Part shown: positions 47,504 through 60,455 of the stretch, one piece after another
Numbering within the stretch: position 1 is the stretch's first letter
How the letters are laid out: each line of letters begins with the position of its first letter
NCBI GenBank assembly: GCA_950295325.1
Contig: OX485807.1
Location: 3,290,501-3,354,500 of the forward strand
Length of the DNA stretch: 64,000 nucleotides
Source of the DNA: Polytrichum commune
Lineage: Eukaryota > Streptophyta > Polytrichopsida > Polytrichales > Polytrichaceae
Direction of reading: 5' to 3'
Position numbers and translations under genes: made by a program
The notes under the pieces: model-generated
Told to the model about the DNA's origin: nothing
Databases searched by the model: none
The model's input: the letters and a program-made list of their open reading frames with translations, nothing else

Positions 47504-49500
47504 TCACACCCCCATTACATTAATAACCACGTGCGATAACGGGGTATTTAATGAGAGCATATTTATGCACCTCTCAATATTTTTTTCCTCCCTATTTGTA
47601 GATATAAAGTTACTTTGACTTATTTTTTAGCACCCTATATTTTTTTGTAACTGTGTAGAGAGGTTAATTTTTGGTACCAATTTTTTTATAAATTGTACAT
47701 GTACCAAATAATGGACGGAATACTATAGCATTGCAAAATCGACTATGTGAGCAACAAACAATCCATACCATCCATCTTGTTCTTCAATCGGTCTCAATTA
47801 GTTATACCAATGCTAAACTGTTCAAAGTGCCATTTAAGACACAACCAATAGCACTTGGATATTACTTAAAAGGTTACCAACAAACATGGAGATAACAAAA
47901 TGTACAAACTAACATAAACAAGTTATGAATGCGGATAGAACAAAACAAGAAATACAATCAATTGCCACAAGACATGATATTTTGTACAACTAACTACTCC
48001 AAAAATAAAAGATTGCATTCAAATAAAAGAAAACTAAATACAAAATTGAAAACATTTACATTAATTGTGTTCACAAACACAATCAACCTTGTACCAAATA
48101 TTTATAATGTGAAGGGTTAGGATATAACCATGCACCCTCCAATACATGTCAAGGTACATGTTAATATCTTCTACAATGTCACGATTAGACTAAAAAAATT
48201 CGAGAGGTTTAAAACCAATGATGAGGAATAATCAAAACTAATTGTCGGCATGAGGCGAGCAACCTGCAAAGTCTTCAACCACTCCACCATATCTTCCTCC
48301 AAGGCAAAGTGTAATCCTACGAGTCTACCACAATGAGGTTGCCAACTGTTGTAGCGCACCATCAATCATCTACAAAAGGTAGTTGTAGCCAAAAAAAAAT
48401 CAATAAAATGTTGGCATATTTGACACCACTAGCAAGACAAATAAGAGCAACAACAAAAACTGATGAAGAATGAACCACAAGCCAACCTTAATTCTCATAA
48501 TTTTATGGCTTAAAAATTAGGTTTTTAAATTTAGAGAATTGAACATGCTTATTCAAAAATCTATATGAGACCAAACAACAAGAAAATGTGCAAATTCAAG
48601 GTTTAGGAAAACATAGTATCTAGCTTCTTCCGAATTTGGATAGAAAGTTAACTCATCATCTTCATACATTTGAAAGAGTAATATATGTTTATCACTTCAA
48701 TCATCCAATGCTCATTAATAAACGACATCTTTGACATTTTTTACACCAATCATTTATAATTTATACACTAGAAAGAGAATTAGTTATTTTGTGATATGAA
48801 TATGGGGTCACAACCAATATTCTACATGGCTATTAATTTTATGTAGATTTTTCAACAAACCCATTCAAGGAGTCCCATCAATTGGATCACGCTTAAAGAC
48901 ATCATTTTCTACATGAAATGACATAGTCATTGTGGAAATTACGCTATCTACATCAAACCAAATGGAATCCGAGTGGTCATATTTGAATTTGAAGTGTCTT
49001 GGGATTTTTTAAAAATAATTAAGATAAATCATAAAACCGGATCCGACAATTCTTTGAAAATTTTATTTATTTATTTATTAAAATCTTTGTTCACCTTCCG
49101 ATTAAGAAGGTCAATGCATGCAACTTCCCCACTTTGTACTACCTTCCATCTCATTTTCTAAACTTGTCATATATACCACGTGCCCCAGTCAATTCCATCG
49201 ATGACACATATAGTTTGCAAAATTTTGGAAGGTCTTTCTCTAATCTTCATAACAGTTGATTTAACTGTAGATGAGATAGTTGTCGTACTTCTCTACATAA
49301 AATACACTCCACAATCCATCCCAAGACCCAACAACATTTATTCTGTAGAAGATGAATCATTGATGTAATCATCAACATCTCATCTTTCTACGCTCACATT
49401 CAGGTCTTGTAACTCTTCATGTTTCTATATCTCACATTTAGGAGATATAGAATATTCAATAGAATAGAGATATTGATATTTTCAATAGTATGTTGTCGAA
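47504..49500. other. Gene-free stretch
   Basis: Nothing recognised. Confidence 0.4.
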
Positions 49501-50660
49501 AAACAATCCGTGGAAGGAGAAAATCAAGGAGTTGGAGTTTTGTCGCAACCCTTGCTAACTCCCCTTAACCATCTTAACCATTTTCATTTCTAGCAAGGGT
49601 CACAAGCGCTAACCCTCGCTTTTCGCCATGCTGATGGTTAACTCTTTCTACTCCGGACCTTATAGTTCATAGGAGGGAAACCAACCCCCTTACTTTGCTT
49701 TCGAGAGTCGCCCCTTAATCGATAATCAATTCTTAGATGTGAACTTCCATCCATGGAAGTCCAATCTTATGTTGATCATCGCGTTGCCGGAGTAACACTA
49801 CAACAACCCGAACCATACTAGGCAACTATACCCTCACATTGGACCAAAGCCCATGGAGGCCGTGCCGTTCGGCTTCGGGTGGGTTCGGCCACACCACCTC
49901 ACCCATATAAGCCTCTAGGACTTTTGGCAGGGCCCCTACACCACCGTCAGGAAACCTTTTGTCTCTTTATCAAGAGTTGGGGCCAAGTAGACATTTTCCT
50001 TCAGCCGTTGGGCCTAGAAGCCCCCAGCAGCTTCAGAATACCATAACTTTCTTGTGTCATGTTTGATGCTAACAAGTGACCACTCCATCATTATTTGCAC
50101 TTCACGTAGATGCCGATGGACTCCTCCCTTGCCCCATTTGGGCAAGTATTGAGGTGTTCTTGTGCATTCTAGAATCCTCACGCCATAAGCTACGCATAAC
50201 TCATGGCCTTACCATCGTGACTCATAATTTCCGTGGGTGGAAGGCGTTCCTAACGCCCAAAGCCTTCACCAACACTAGGATCACTTGGAGCCTCTCACCA
50301 ACGGCGCCAAAAGTCCCGGGTGTCACTCTGGGGTCCCCCTTGTGCCTATGATGTTTCGGGCACTCCTCATGGAGAGGTGTGCGACAAGTTTGAAGTTGAC
50401 TCTTACCGCACGAGAGCGGAGCAAGCCAAATCTTTGGTGCTCGTGAAACACCCTGTGTGAATACTATGGAGCAAAAAAGAAAGCTCTAAAAAATGTGTCT
50501 TACCTACCACCTTTGTGTTGTTTCACCGCTTCACGCCTTACCAATGCAAGACCTCCTACCCGAACGTTTCACCTCCTTCACGCCATTGTGCTTGTCCAAA
50601 CCTTAAGCAAGCCCAAGGGCCGTTGAGAAGTTACAACATTCCTTCCCCCAAGAAAATCCA
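49501..50660. other. GC-richer stretch, unidentified, possibly old retroelement DNA
   Basis: Composition differs from the AT-rich flanks. Frames at 50076-50351 and 50515-50727 show no domain I can name. Confidence 0.3.
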
Positions 50661-51814
50661 CAATATTCTCTACCATACTAACGCGTTTCATTTAAATTTG
50701 GACAAGATTTACATAATATTCATTTAAGTAGTCAAATCCATAATTATTTTATTGATCCTACTACACACATTTGGGGGGATCCAATATCTATGACCCTATT
50801 TTTTTTCTACTGATTACTAAAATGGAGGAATTATTCACCACCCTATCTTACATATAATCATGTAGGGGTCATATTTCCAATGCTATGGTAGATCTAATAA
50901 ATCATAAAATTTACCCTCAACGAATTAAATTGACCCTATTTTTTATTTTTTATTTTAATCTCGCGTGGTTTCTAAAATTCCGATAGTCACCACTCCGAGG
51001 GAGGCCACTTTCCGTTTCCGGATCCAGATGCAGATGCAGGAAGTCACTGGGCTTGCTCTTAGATTAAGATTCTTAGATCAGATTCGGCCAGTTTCTCGTG
51101 AGTTTGACCCAAGCATTAAAACGTTTTCATTGAACACTCATCCAAACACCATGACCCCTATATTCTAAGAACTTTTGTGCGATCAACCAATTTTCTAGCA
51201 CTCATCTGACAACACACAATGCCCACTTTGCTTTGGAAAAAGAAAGGAAACGAAAACACACAACAACCCACCCACTAACTTCACTTTCTATCGTCCAAAA
51301 GGGTGAATTTCCTATCCCTCTCCTTGTACGAGCTTGCCCCACCGCAAAAGAGGCCCTTAACTCTCACGCCCACTACGGCCCGTTCGGCGTGAAAGTAATC
51401 TCCACCGCAATTCTCGTGGAGGTAGCACTCCGTTCCATCTTTATTAGGTAGTGCCCGAAATGCCGTTTCCACGTGGATTAAAGGTGGGTTCAACCAATGG
51501 GAGAGTGACACGTGGCGTACGAGCAGTGTCCAAGTTCACGTCCCCCTGCCTGTCTCTACTGTACGAGCAAGCGGTGAAGGTGTGAGCTACACGTGGGAGG
51601 CTGCAAGTTAACGAGCCCCAGCCTTGACAAGGAGTTTTGTTGAATTAGGAGTGGGCCGGTCTCTGAGCTCACTTAGAATTGACAGCTCTTTGATTTGAGT
51701 TCATCCACCCAAAGCGTAAAGGTTCCCATTCTAGGTGCACTGTATGGAGGTACGTAAGATAAAGTAATACGATTCAAGTCCGCCATGACTATTGCTAGAC
51801 CCTAGTCATGGTTT
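50661..51814. other. Gene-free stretch with a GGCCCGTTCGG-type palindromic patch
   Basis: Near 51,376-51,440 a patch begins GGCCCGTTCGGCGTGAAAG and goes on to CACCGCAATTCTCGTGGAGG. It looks like a terminal segment of a MITE. No right end was identified. Confidence 0.3.
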
Positions 51815-52290
51815 GAAACAGTGAACGGGGAGAACCGATCGCTACTTACAGATGAACCGGTTGAGTTTGAGAAATAACCGGTTCAAAATCAAGATTGCAG
51901 GAAAATTATCGATCCCTTCACACCTTAACCTCCGTAATCTCACTCTCTTTCTTATATCCTGAAACTCTACGGTACGGATGTGCTCAATTTAAATCTCCCT
52001 CCTTGTTCTTACATTCATTATTGATGTGTTGACTTTGTGTTATTCTATATGTCACACGTTACATTGATTTTTAATATCATGCATCTATGTTCACATTACA
52101 AACCTCCTTAATATCACGTGCACTTTGGTGGCCACATGCATGATATTAGGGAGGTTAGATGTAGAGGAATTTACAAAATATCCTTCAATTTAGCAAAGGA
52201 AACCAATAGATGTCAATTTGTAACTAGTTGGTCTTGGGGACACTAGGATCTCAACTGATTAAGCCCAAAAATCTCCGTGGACACTGGTGT
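51815..52290 (+). repeat. AACCGGTT-family repeat, copy F, split by a MITE
   Basis: Left part: GGGGAGAACCGATC, GATGAACCGGTTGAGTTTGA, ATAACCGGTTCAAAATC. Right part from about 52,158: AGGAATTTACAAAATATCC, TCAATTTGTAACTAGTTGGT, CACTAGGATCTCAACTGATT. The two parts join as in copy C once the insert is removed. Confidence 0.7.
51918..52157. mobile_element. MITE family 4
   Basis: Ends read CACCTTAACCTCCGTAATCT and, reversed, CATCTAACCTCCCTAATATC. The whole element, reversed, aligns with 57,965-58,325. It interrupts copy F of the AACCGGTT family. Confidence 0.65.
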
Positions 52291-52422
52291 GAAATTGTCA
52301 ATCCAATGACATTCTTTAGATACCTTTTAATTATTTATCTCATAATTAGTACACATAATGAGTACGCAATTAGTTTGGTATCCTAAACCTCACTCTACTT
52401 CTTGAGCAGTTTGGTTTTCTAA

Positions 52423-52802
52423 GGGTGAGTTTTCATGTAGGCCACTCGCCCACCAGAGTCTAGTGTGAATAAGGACAAACCCCCCAAATGTAGAGGGAAT
52501 CTAGTGGGGTAGGGTTCGTATGTGCCAAGTAGCTACTCCCATCTTCTCAAATCCAGGTTCACCTACTAACCTCCTCCTCCTTCTAAAACTGGTCTTCAAA
52601 ACCTTTGATGATTGGCACTTGTAGGTTAAATTTTCTTTAGTGGGCACATGGAAGTCTAGCAGCCCGTGTCCTCGGCCCTCCACATTTTAGTAGACCGCTA
52701 GAATGTGGTTGGATGGTGGCTTGTGCTTAAGTACATGTAAACACCTCCGACCCATTATTTTCTAGAATCAAGTGGGCGAGCAACCTACATGGAGACTCGC
52801 CC
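52423..52802. mobile_element. MITE family 1, reference copy (380 bp)
   Basis: Ends GGGTGAGTTTTCATGTAGGC and, reversed, GGGCGAGTCTCCATGTAGGT. Both sides are flanked by TAA (52420-52422 and 52803-52805). No coding capacity. Confidence 0.85.
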
Positions 52803-53026
52803 TAACACGTACCGAGGGATAGTAATATAGTGGCTCCTTATATAAGTTGGTTGTTGATTCATTCCAATTTAACTTCATTAGACTAATTCCACATAAATTA
52901 ATCTAGCTGAAAATATCAATCTCTAAGTTCTATAATAAAAATCATTATTTTCACCCTCTCCTCACCCTCCCCTTTGGTAGGTGTTGTGAACATTCACCTT
53001 TTTTTTTGGGAAGGGCTAAAGAAAGA

Positions 53027-53506
53027 TGTAATCACACTTAGCAACTGAAACTGAAACACTCTCAGCACATTTCTGATTAAGGCTTCACGCATGGAGCTGA
53101 TATTCGAGAGAATTTCCTAAATGATATGGATATTGTTGTAGGTCGAGTTCATAAATAATACACGGTGAAAGGACACTGTACACTAGTCCAGTTGCCACAA
53201 ACTCCAAATTATCCTGTGCTAAAATCCAAGCTTAGTAAAGTGGCCCTCTGACAGGTGAGTAATGCTGCGGATTGAGACTTGCATGCTCAAGCATGACATG
53301 GCATGTGTGTGGCAGAGATGGGATGTATCATGTCATGCATGTGGCAGAGATGGGATGTATTATGTCATGCATGTGGCAGAGATGGGATGTATTATGTCAT
53401 GGTGTGGCAGAGATGGGATGTACTGTGTCATGGGTGGTGTCGTCTCCTTCATCTTCCTTGCAGTACAAACTGCACACAAGCCCTTATCAAATTCATCTCA
53501 TCTTCC
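53027..53506. repeat. Direct repeat, copy 1, with internal 32-bp tandem units
   Basis: Aligns with 59,748-60,131 from CTGAAACTGAAACA through GATATGGATATTGTTGTAGG, ACACGGTGAAAGGACAC and TCATCTTCCTTGCAGTACAA. It differs by carrying four GGCAGAGATGGGATGTA units (GGCAG at 53311, 53343, 53375 and 53405) where the other copy has one. Confidence 0.9.
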
Positions 53507-53608
53507 ATTGGGGAGGAAAATATCAGAGTGAAACATTGTATATTTGATGGATATCTATTATAGTAAAAATGACCCCTAAATCAGGGAAATAGATCCCAAT
53601 TTATTCTG

Positions 53609-53893
53609 GTGGCACCTAATAAAAAAGAATCAGGAACAAAACTAGGAGATATATGTTTCTATACATTTATCCCCCCTGATAGGTGGCCGGTAGATGTCAT
53701 GACTGAAAATCCCGTTCCGAGTGTCTTTACAGATGTAAATAATTTTGAGGTGTTCCACAACATCATGAAGCCTGCCTTAACGAAGACAAAAGAGAAGATC
53801 ATTAATCCGTTCGTCATCAAAAGTCCATTGTATGAGCATATCAATAAACAGCTGATTTCATTAGTTAGACTAACATTGTCCATCATCTGGTGA
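53609..53893 (+). CDS. Unrecognised 94-residue frame
   Basis: The frame starts MAPNKKESGTKLGDICFYTF and holds PPDRWPVDVMTENPVPSVFT. The frame is open a little further upstream (about 53,589). The composition looks protein-like rather than random, with balanced residues and a conserved-looking start, but I recognise no family. It may be an exon or a fragment of a mobile element. Confidence 0.25.
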   Translation: MAPNKKESGTKLGDICFYTFIPPDRWPVDVMTENPVPSVFTDVNNFEVFHNIMKPALTKTKEKIINPFVIKSPLYEHINKQLISLVRLTLSIIW

Positions 53894-56800
53894 TTTCATG
53901 GCAATAAATGTGGGTTGGTGATGAATATTTTGATCTACAGAAAACCAAGCTTTTAATATAGCAATGTGAAATTCAGCATCTATAACATGAGTTGCATGTT
54001 GTTAACTCACATGTCAATGTGGAAATTACTAGAGTTTGTGGAAAGTACAAGGAGGGTAATTTCTGCTCAGTTCATGGAATCATGATGATGATAATTTCCA
54101 GACAGGTTTACAGAATACACTTAACACTGACTTTCATTTATGGAGTTTTGTGGGCACAAAGATGATACTTGATAATTAGTTTCGCGGGCACAAGTTGTTA
54201 TGAATGTAGGCCATGCGATCCACACTGCATACTTATCCTCCTTTAATAACCAATCAGTTCAAATCATCCAAAGTTGACACCCTACTTAAAGATCCACACT
54301 CAACATTTTGGGATAAGTTTTCAGAACAATGTGTGTAACAAAGTATTCAGCCTGGTGATCAGCCTCATCATGAGATTCAAAGGGACATGCTTCTCATAAT
54401 TCCGAGTGCCTGGAGCGAAACAGTTGAGGCTTGTTGTCCCACTGTGGGCACTTCTAAGTGCACATACAACTTGAGTCATTGAATCCGAATGGGAATCGTC
54501 TCATCCAGCTAGTAATTATTGCAAATCACAGAGATTGTTGTATGAAGTCTTACAATCAGTTTTAAGTGGAAATGCAGAAATTATAATCTGACATCAAAGT
54601 GAAGATTTTCTATTTCTTCAAGTGATCACATAAGCTTCATAAACATATTATTGAACCTAGCATAAATGATAATGTTTTGAGCACACAGCCCAATCTTATC
54701 CTTTACACATGTCTTTTGAGTGTCTGTTCTTCACCACAACCTCTCACCATTCTGATTTTCCGCTCTTGAATATAGTTCTCCAATTAAGAAAGATAAGTGA
54801 CAACATAGAGACCACACACACAATCTCAAAGTATGTAAAATTCTTACCCAGTCATTGAGTCGGAGATGATCAGAACCTGATAAATCTCTTCATGTCCTAC
54901 CTGAAGGTTGAGTCAGCATGGCTAAGAGATTCTTTTGGGTGAAACTAATTGATGAAAAATATCAACGTCCATTTCATGTACTGCCTTAGGTGAGGTGTTT
55001 TCGAAGGAGCAGCACATGTGAGGAACCGACATTACTGCATGCCACCCACTTGATTCCATCCTTTAGGAGCTATCAAGACCATTTCCAAAACTTTTGACTG
55101 CCAATTAGCTCACGTTTTCTCTGCTCTGCAAGTAACAGCGACATCTGAACACACCCTTTTAACCCCACCCCATGTCTATGGCTTTGTGACTAGCTAGTAA
55201 GACCTCACAAGCTACTAGTAAGATAGGTGGTGTTCAGATTGTCATCTAAAGCATTGAGCTTACATACTGTTATTTGATTTTCATAAAATTAAATTTCTTT
55301 CATTAGCAATTAGCAGGGGATTTCAACGCACCAAAGTATGTCTTATTTGAATTTTCTATGCAAAACTTATGAGGTTTCCATTGTTTATTGATACATGACT
55401 CAAAACTGAGCTATATAAGAGTCTCATATTAAGTTATGGATACTCTCATGACCAATATGTATTCATTGTGTAAGTGATGATTTAAACATCATCTATGGTT
55501 CTACATTGGGTCCTTGCTTCAAATCTTCTACGAAATTGTTGTGACTAATTATCACTTTCGTTGTTGTTGTTTTGACGCCAAATTTCATTTCAAAATCCCT
55601 AAATTAGTCTAATGAAACACATTTGAGATAAAATAACCACAAAATTAGAAAGGATGCATTTTTAATATGGATGGATGAGAAGTATGCTAGTAAGAAACAA
55701 TTCCCTCTCATCCATGCAGACCCAGTCATTGTGAAGTATACTTGCATTTGCATCTAAGGGCTCAAAGAATGCTGAATTTGCATCACGTAAACAAAATTGC
55801 CACCGTTCCAAAGATTGGGTTAGGTATTGGCATGATTGTATAACTAGTTATCAATGATCATCATGTATGTGTCATTCAAAAGATAATGGCTGGTTGAGAT
55901 TCCAAGTTAATCATGAGATCTGAAGAGGCATGAGTAATAAGAGATTTTCTATTTTACTGGGCATTGGAATCTTTAGAGTATAGACATGGACATTCAGCAG
56001 TCCAGCTCTGTGGCGATAATGAAAGTGTTCCACTTTTGAACCTAACCTGGGTTAAGAATTTTCTGTTTAAGAATCAACCTTATAAATTGTAATCCCTCCC
56101 CCCCAAACATATCACCCTAATTTTATTCTCTACTTATGGTGAAGAGCTATAGAAGAATATTTAGGCTCAATAGTCCCTGATCAGAAAGTTGTAACCTTTT
56201 CACCAAATGACAGGGATGAACTCTACAAATGTGGCATCTAATTAAAATGTTACACATTTTCTTACATCCAGTTTTCTTTCTACCCATGAACTCCCATACT
56301 AAGTTGAATATATGATCTTGATTCTTAGCTGCATAAAGATTCCTGAGAGATTGAGATATTCTCCTGGGTACAATGGATGTCGATTCACAACACCTGCCAG
56401 GGGTTTAAAACCAGCCCCTCCCTAATATGTTGTTAGTTCATTCCAACAAATGGTTTTGTTAGATTGAAACAGGGTCTCCAATCCCTGCATCAGAGGTTGA
56501 CTTGATAAAATAATAATAAAAAAGCTGCTGGGGTGTACAATGTTTCCAAGTATTTTTACCCTCCCCCTGGTAGGCATCACAAAATTTACTCCATACAACT
56601 TTCAAATTGAATAGGATCACTAGCTCCAGTTAAATGGTGAGATATTATGTTCATGGATGAAATCATGACATTACATATTGATAGTATGACTTTGGAACAT
56701 GCCAACGTTATAGATCATGCATATAAGGCTTATCAACTCTCCCATGTCAAGAGGGGCTGCGGCTTTGGATGACACATTACCAAACAACAAAAGCCCAGAT

Positions 56801-57960
56801 GATACCTAATATGCTTTCATCTAGAAATATATCCCTTTAGTATCTATTAGTACCTAGTTTACTCTCTCTAGAGAATATCAGTTAAATCTTAGGTATATAG
56901 TATGCAATGTGCATTCCTGCATACAAGCTCTTCCCTTTATCTCCATTGTAGCACTCAAAAGGAAGTACCGGAGTTGTCACAAAGCTGTACGCCTGTGGAA
57001 ATTTGGGTCCCGTCTGTAATTGCCATCTTATCTATAATTGGTGTTTTAAAAAACTGCCAAATGATAGATCAGTAAGTTCATTGCATTTTACGACGTATAT
57101 GTGGATGTGTGGACAGTTCACAATCTGCATAGAACATGTTGGAATGTAAAGAATTTGGAGAATAATGTCAAGTTCCCATCCCAAAGATAAGAGCCACATC
57201 TCTGCCAAGAGCCACATTTGTCCACCAACACAAAGGGGGCCATGTTTTGTACAGAAGATATCATTATCTTCATAAATAGAAAGAAGAAAGATGTTAGCAA
57301 GATTTCTTAGAATCTACAGGTATTCATATTTGCAGTACTTACAAGGCACCGATCCGATACATGTATGCAATTTTCAGCTCATGGTTGACGGTTATAGTAG
57401 AAATTCCAAGCATGATTGGTGATCTTTGGAACTGGTGAGCTACTACACTGATATCACCTATTCATGTGGCCAGGGTTACCATCACGAGTTACGCATTCTA
57501 ATACATTTTTACTTATTAAGAATACCATTATTTACCAAGTAAGTTCTTTCATGTTCTTTGATATGTATAATAGCACTTTATGTTATCTAGGTAAGAGAAT
57601 GATATTCTCAGCATAGATTTATAGCAACATGTAACTCCATTTGGTAACTCACATTAATAGGTGATACCGTTGTGGTAACATTTAGTATAATGTAAGAAGG
57701 TCGATTCTACCAAGAATGACTCCAAGAAGCTCACTCGAGGCCACTTGGTTAGATGAGAGTATCGTAGTTTTATAAAGAGCTTCAAATTCACCCATTTTAA
57801 TGAGCATAGGCATACTAAGGACAATGGATATTATAGGTTGGGTTCCATTGTCCTTAGCCTTGTACTTTTTCACTCTCAGTTAGCCTCTGCGTGACTCAAA
57901 TATTATTAGATTTATTATGGGCCACTTCTAACAATAATAGTTTGCATTAAACCAGCAATG
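53894..57960. other. Gene-free stretch of 4 kb between the direct repeats
   Basis: Only short frames, with no reverse transcriptase, protease, integrase or transposase motif. A few frames near 57,000-57,300 are shadow sequences. Confidence 0.5.
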
Positions 57961-57964
57961 TCTA

Positions 57965-58325
57965 GTACACTGTGACCTTCACAATATCATGCCTGTGGCA
58001 ACCAAAGTGCACGTGATATTAAGGAGGCATATTATGGAGGCTTGTAGTGTTAACATGAATGCATGATAATAGAGAATTAGTGTAGCATGTGATATTATGA
58101 AATAACATAAAGTCAATACTACAATAATGACAACGTGATGCAAGGGAGCGTGTGGTTTGGATTCTTCAATGGATTATTTTAATGTCAAAACTTGTGATAT
58201 ATGGGAAGGAAATGTGACAACAAGGAAAGAGATTTAAATTGAACACATCCGTTCCCTAGGGTTTCAAGATATAAGAGAGGGAGTCACAGTACGGAGGATG
58301 ACATTATGGAGGTTAGGGTGTAGTT
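57965..58325. mobile_element. MITE family 4, longer copy
   Basis: Contains ATCATGCCTGTGGCAACCAA, GTGCACGTGATATTAAGGAG, AGAGATTTAAATTGAACACA and GGGTTTCAAGATATAAGAGA. It ends ATTATGGAGGTTAGGGTGTA. Collinear, in reverse, with 51,918-52,157. Confidence 0.65.
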
Positions 58326-59747
58326 GAATTCATTGTCATTTGGCCATCCAAACAGGGGCTAAATTACTGTTGCTTTTGTGTCATTAGAATTGAAGGAAAC
58401 GTTGAGAAAAATCTGTTGCACGTTAGTTTTGGTATTTTCTCTATTTTCATGTTATGAAATAACAGGTCTTGTTACATGTAGGATCATGTTCTCTAACTAA
58501 AATCCATAATGTTTCTAAAATTTCAAGATGATTGATGTTCATGTAGTAATTGCTCTTGTCCCATCGTGGCAACTATGTGGAACACTCCTTGGGAGCATTG
58601 TCTTTGGAATTTGCTTTGGAGTTATTAAAACATTTCTAAGAAGCCTTGTTTAAGAGATGATTTTAAGACTAAAAATTCTAAAATTTTATACTTTTTCTTC
58701 AAAGTGAAATTTAATATCTAGGAGTTTGGTTGAATCAATGCCAGAGTACACAACTCCCATATTATATGCAGGGGGCATCGACATTGAAATGGCTTAGAGG
58801 ACAGCTTTTATAAAAATTATCTCAAATTATACAAAAAATGAAAGGACCAACAAATTGGGTGAAGACCAAACTATATAAAATGAGATGTAGGAAAAGTTGG
58901 GTTGCAAATTTATTAAAAAAGAACTCCACAATGTATACAAAGAATTGAAACACTTATTTTTTTACCCTTTTAGAGCATCTAATTTTAAAATATCTACACA
59001 AATAGTTGCCTCCAATTAAAATCAAAAGTCATTGGCAATATTTTATTTACAATAAAAAAATATCTTAATTTTTTTATTAAAAAGCCCTAAAAGTTTGGTA
59101 GTTTGGCCTATGGTGTACTTGTATTAAAAAAATCATATAATTAGGTTTCTAATGCAATTATATGTTCCAAAGAATATTCATTTCTTATATATAACTACAT
59201 TTGTGGATTCCTTGTTAGAAGGGCTACAAGAATTTCTTACGTTAGAAATAAATTATATTATTTGAGATTGGACTAAAATACATCATAAATGATTATAATC
59301 AGGACAATATAATACAAGAGTTGCGTACCCGGGAATCAATGACCCCCCTCCCCTTCCCAAAAATCTTCTATTTAGTTGTAAGAATGATATTGAAAACTAA
59401 AACCCTTTTCTAATTTATTCAAACACAATTCGGATCAATAAGTTCCTCTCAAAGCCGTCTTTTCAATCATGTTGTCTTACTTTGTGAAAAATAAGTCATC
59501 AGCCCATTAAAAGCATTAGAAGTGATTCAGAAACAATTGTGTTAAAGACGAGAGTTGCAACCCCAGAGAGGCTTGTGAACATAGAAGTTTACACAACTAG
59601 ATCCTCACCATGACAATTTGTTAAGTTCAGACTAAAGATTTTTGAAAGTAGAGAGTATGATGTTGATGCCTGCATTTTCTATAAACTTTCCACTGACTTG
59701 CACCCAAGTACTTCATTAGATTGCATGCTACAACCTCTAAATGGAAC
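58326..59747. other. Gene-free AT-rich stretch
   Basis: Nothing recognised. Confidence 0.4.
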
Positions 59748-60131
59748 ATAATCATACTTAGCGACTGAAACTGAAACATTCTTAGCACATCTTTGATTTA
59801 GGCTTCATGCATGGAGCTGACATTCAAAAGATATTCTTAAATGATATGGATATTGTTGTAGGTCGAATTCATAAATTATACACGGTGAAAGGACACAGTA
59901 CACTCGTCTAGTTGCCACAAACTTCAAATCATCCTGCGCTAAAATTCAAGCTAAGTAAATTGGCTCTCTGACAGGTGAGTAATGTTGTGGATTGAGACTT
60001 GCATGTTCAAGCATGACATGGCATGTGTGTGGCAGAGATGGGATGTATCATGTCATGGGTGGGGTCGTCTCCTTCATCTTCCTTGCAGTACAAAATGCAC
60101 ACAAGCCCCTTACCAAATTCATTTCATCTTC
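59748..60131. repeat. Direct repeat, copy 2
   Basis: Same order of phrases as 53,027-53,506, with a single GGCAGAGATGGGATGTA unit (60,031). The alignment ends at TTCATCTTCCA. Confidence 0.9.
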
Positions 60132-60231
60132 CAACACAGCTCCAGTGATCTGGAGTTGGCACAGAGTCTTTAGGATTTGGAGAGTTTCTGAGATCATCGC
60201 CTGTTGATCAGGTACACCACACTCCACCACC

Positions 60232-60455
60232 AAGCCTAACAATTTTTTTTGTAGTTTTTGCTCTTGTCCTCTGTTTTTGCTTGTCATGCCTAACAATATT
60301 CTTTGTTGTTTTTGCTCTTGTCCTCTGTTTTTGCTTGTCATGCTTAACAAAATTCTTTGTTGTTTTTGCTCTTGTCCTCTGTTTTTGCTTGTCATGCCTA
60401 ACAAAATTCTTTGTTGCTTTTGCTCTTGTCCTCTGTTTTTGCTTGTCATGCTAAC
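60232..60455. repeat. 54-bp minisatellite, four copies
   Basis: CTTGTCATGC recurs at 60280, 60334, 60388 and 60442, exactly 54 bases apart, each preceded by TTTTTGCTCTTGTCCTCTG. Because 54 is divisible by 3, frames run through on both strands. The minus-strand frame 60048-60470 holds an 18-residue repeat (MTSKNRGQEQKQQRILLG type). Confidence 0.95.

Noticed and set aside
50076-50351. 91-residue frame as a gene
   Set aside because: No recognisable domain, irregular composition, and it lies in an unidentified GC-richer block.
53027-60131. A complete LTR retrotransposon
   Set aside because: No gag-pol motifs, no primer binding site after the first repeat and unequal repeat lengths.
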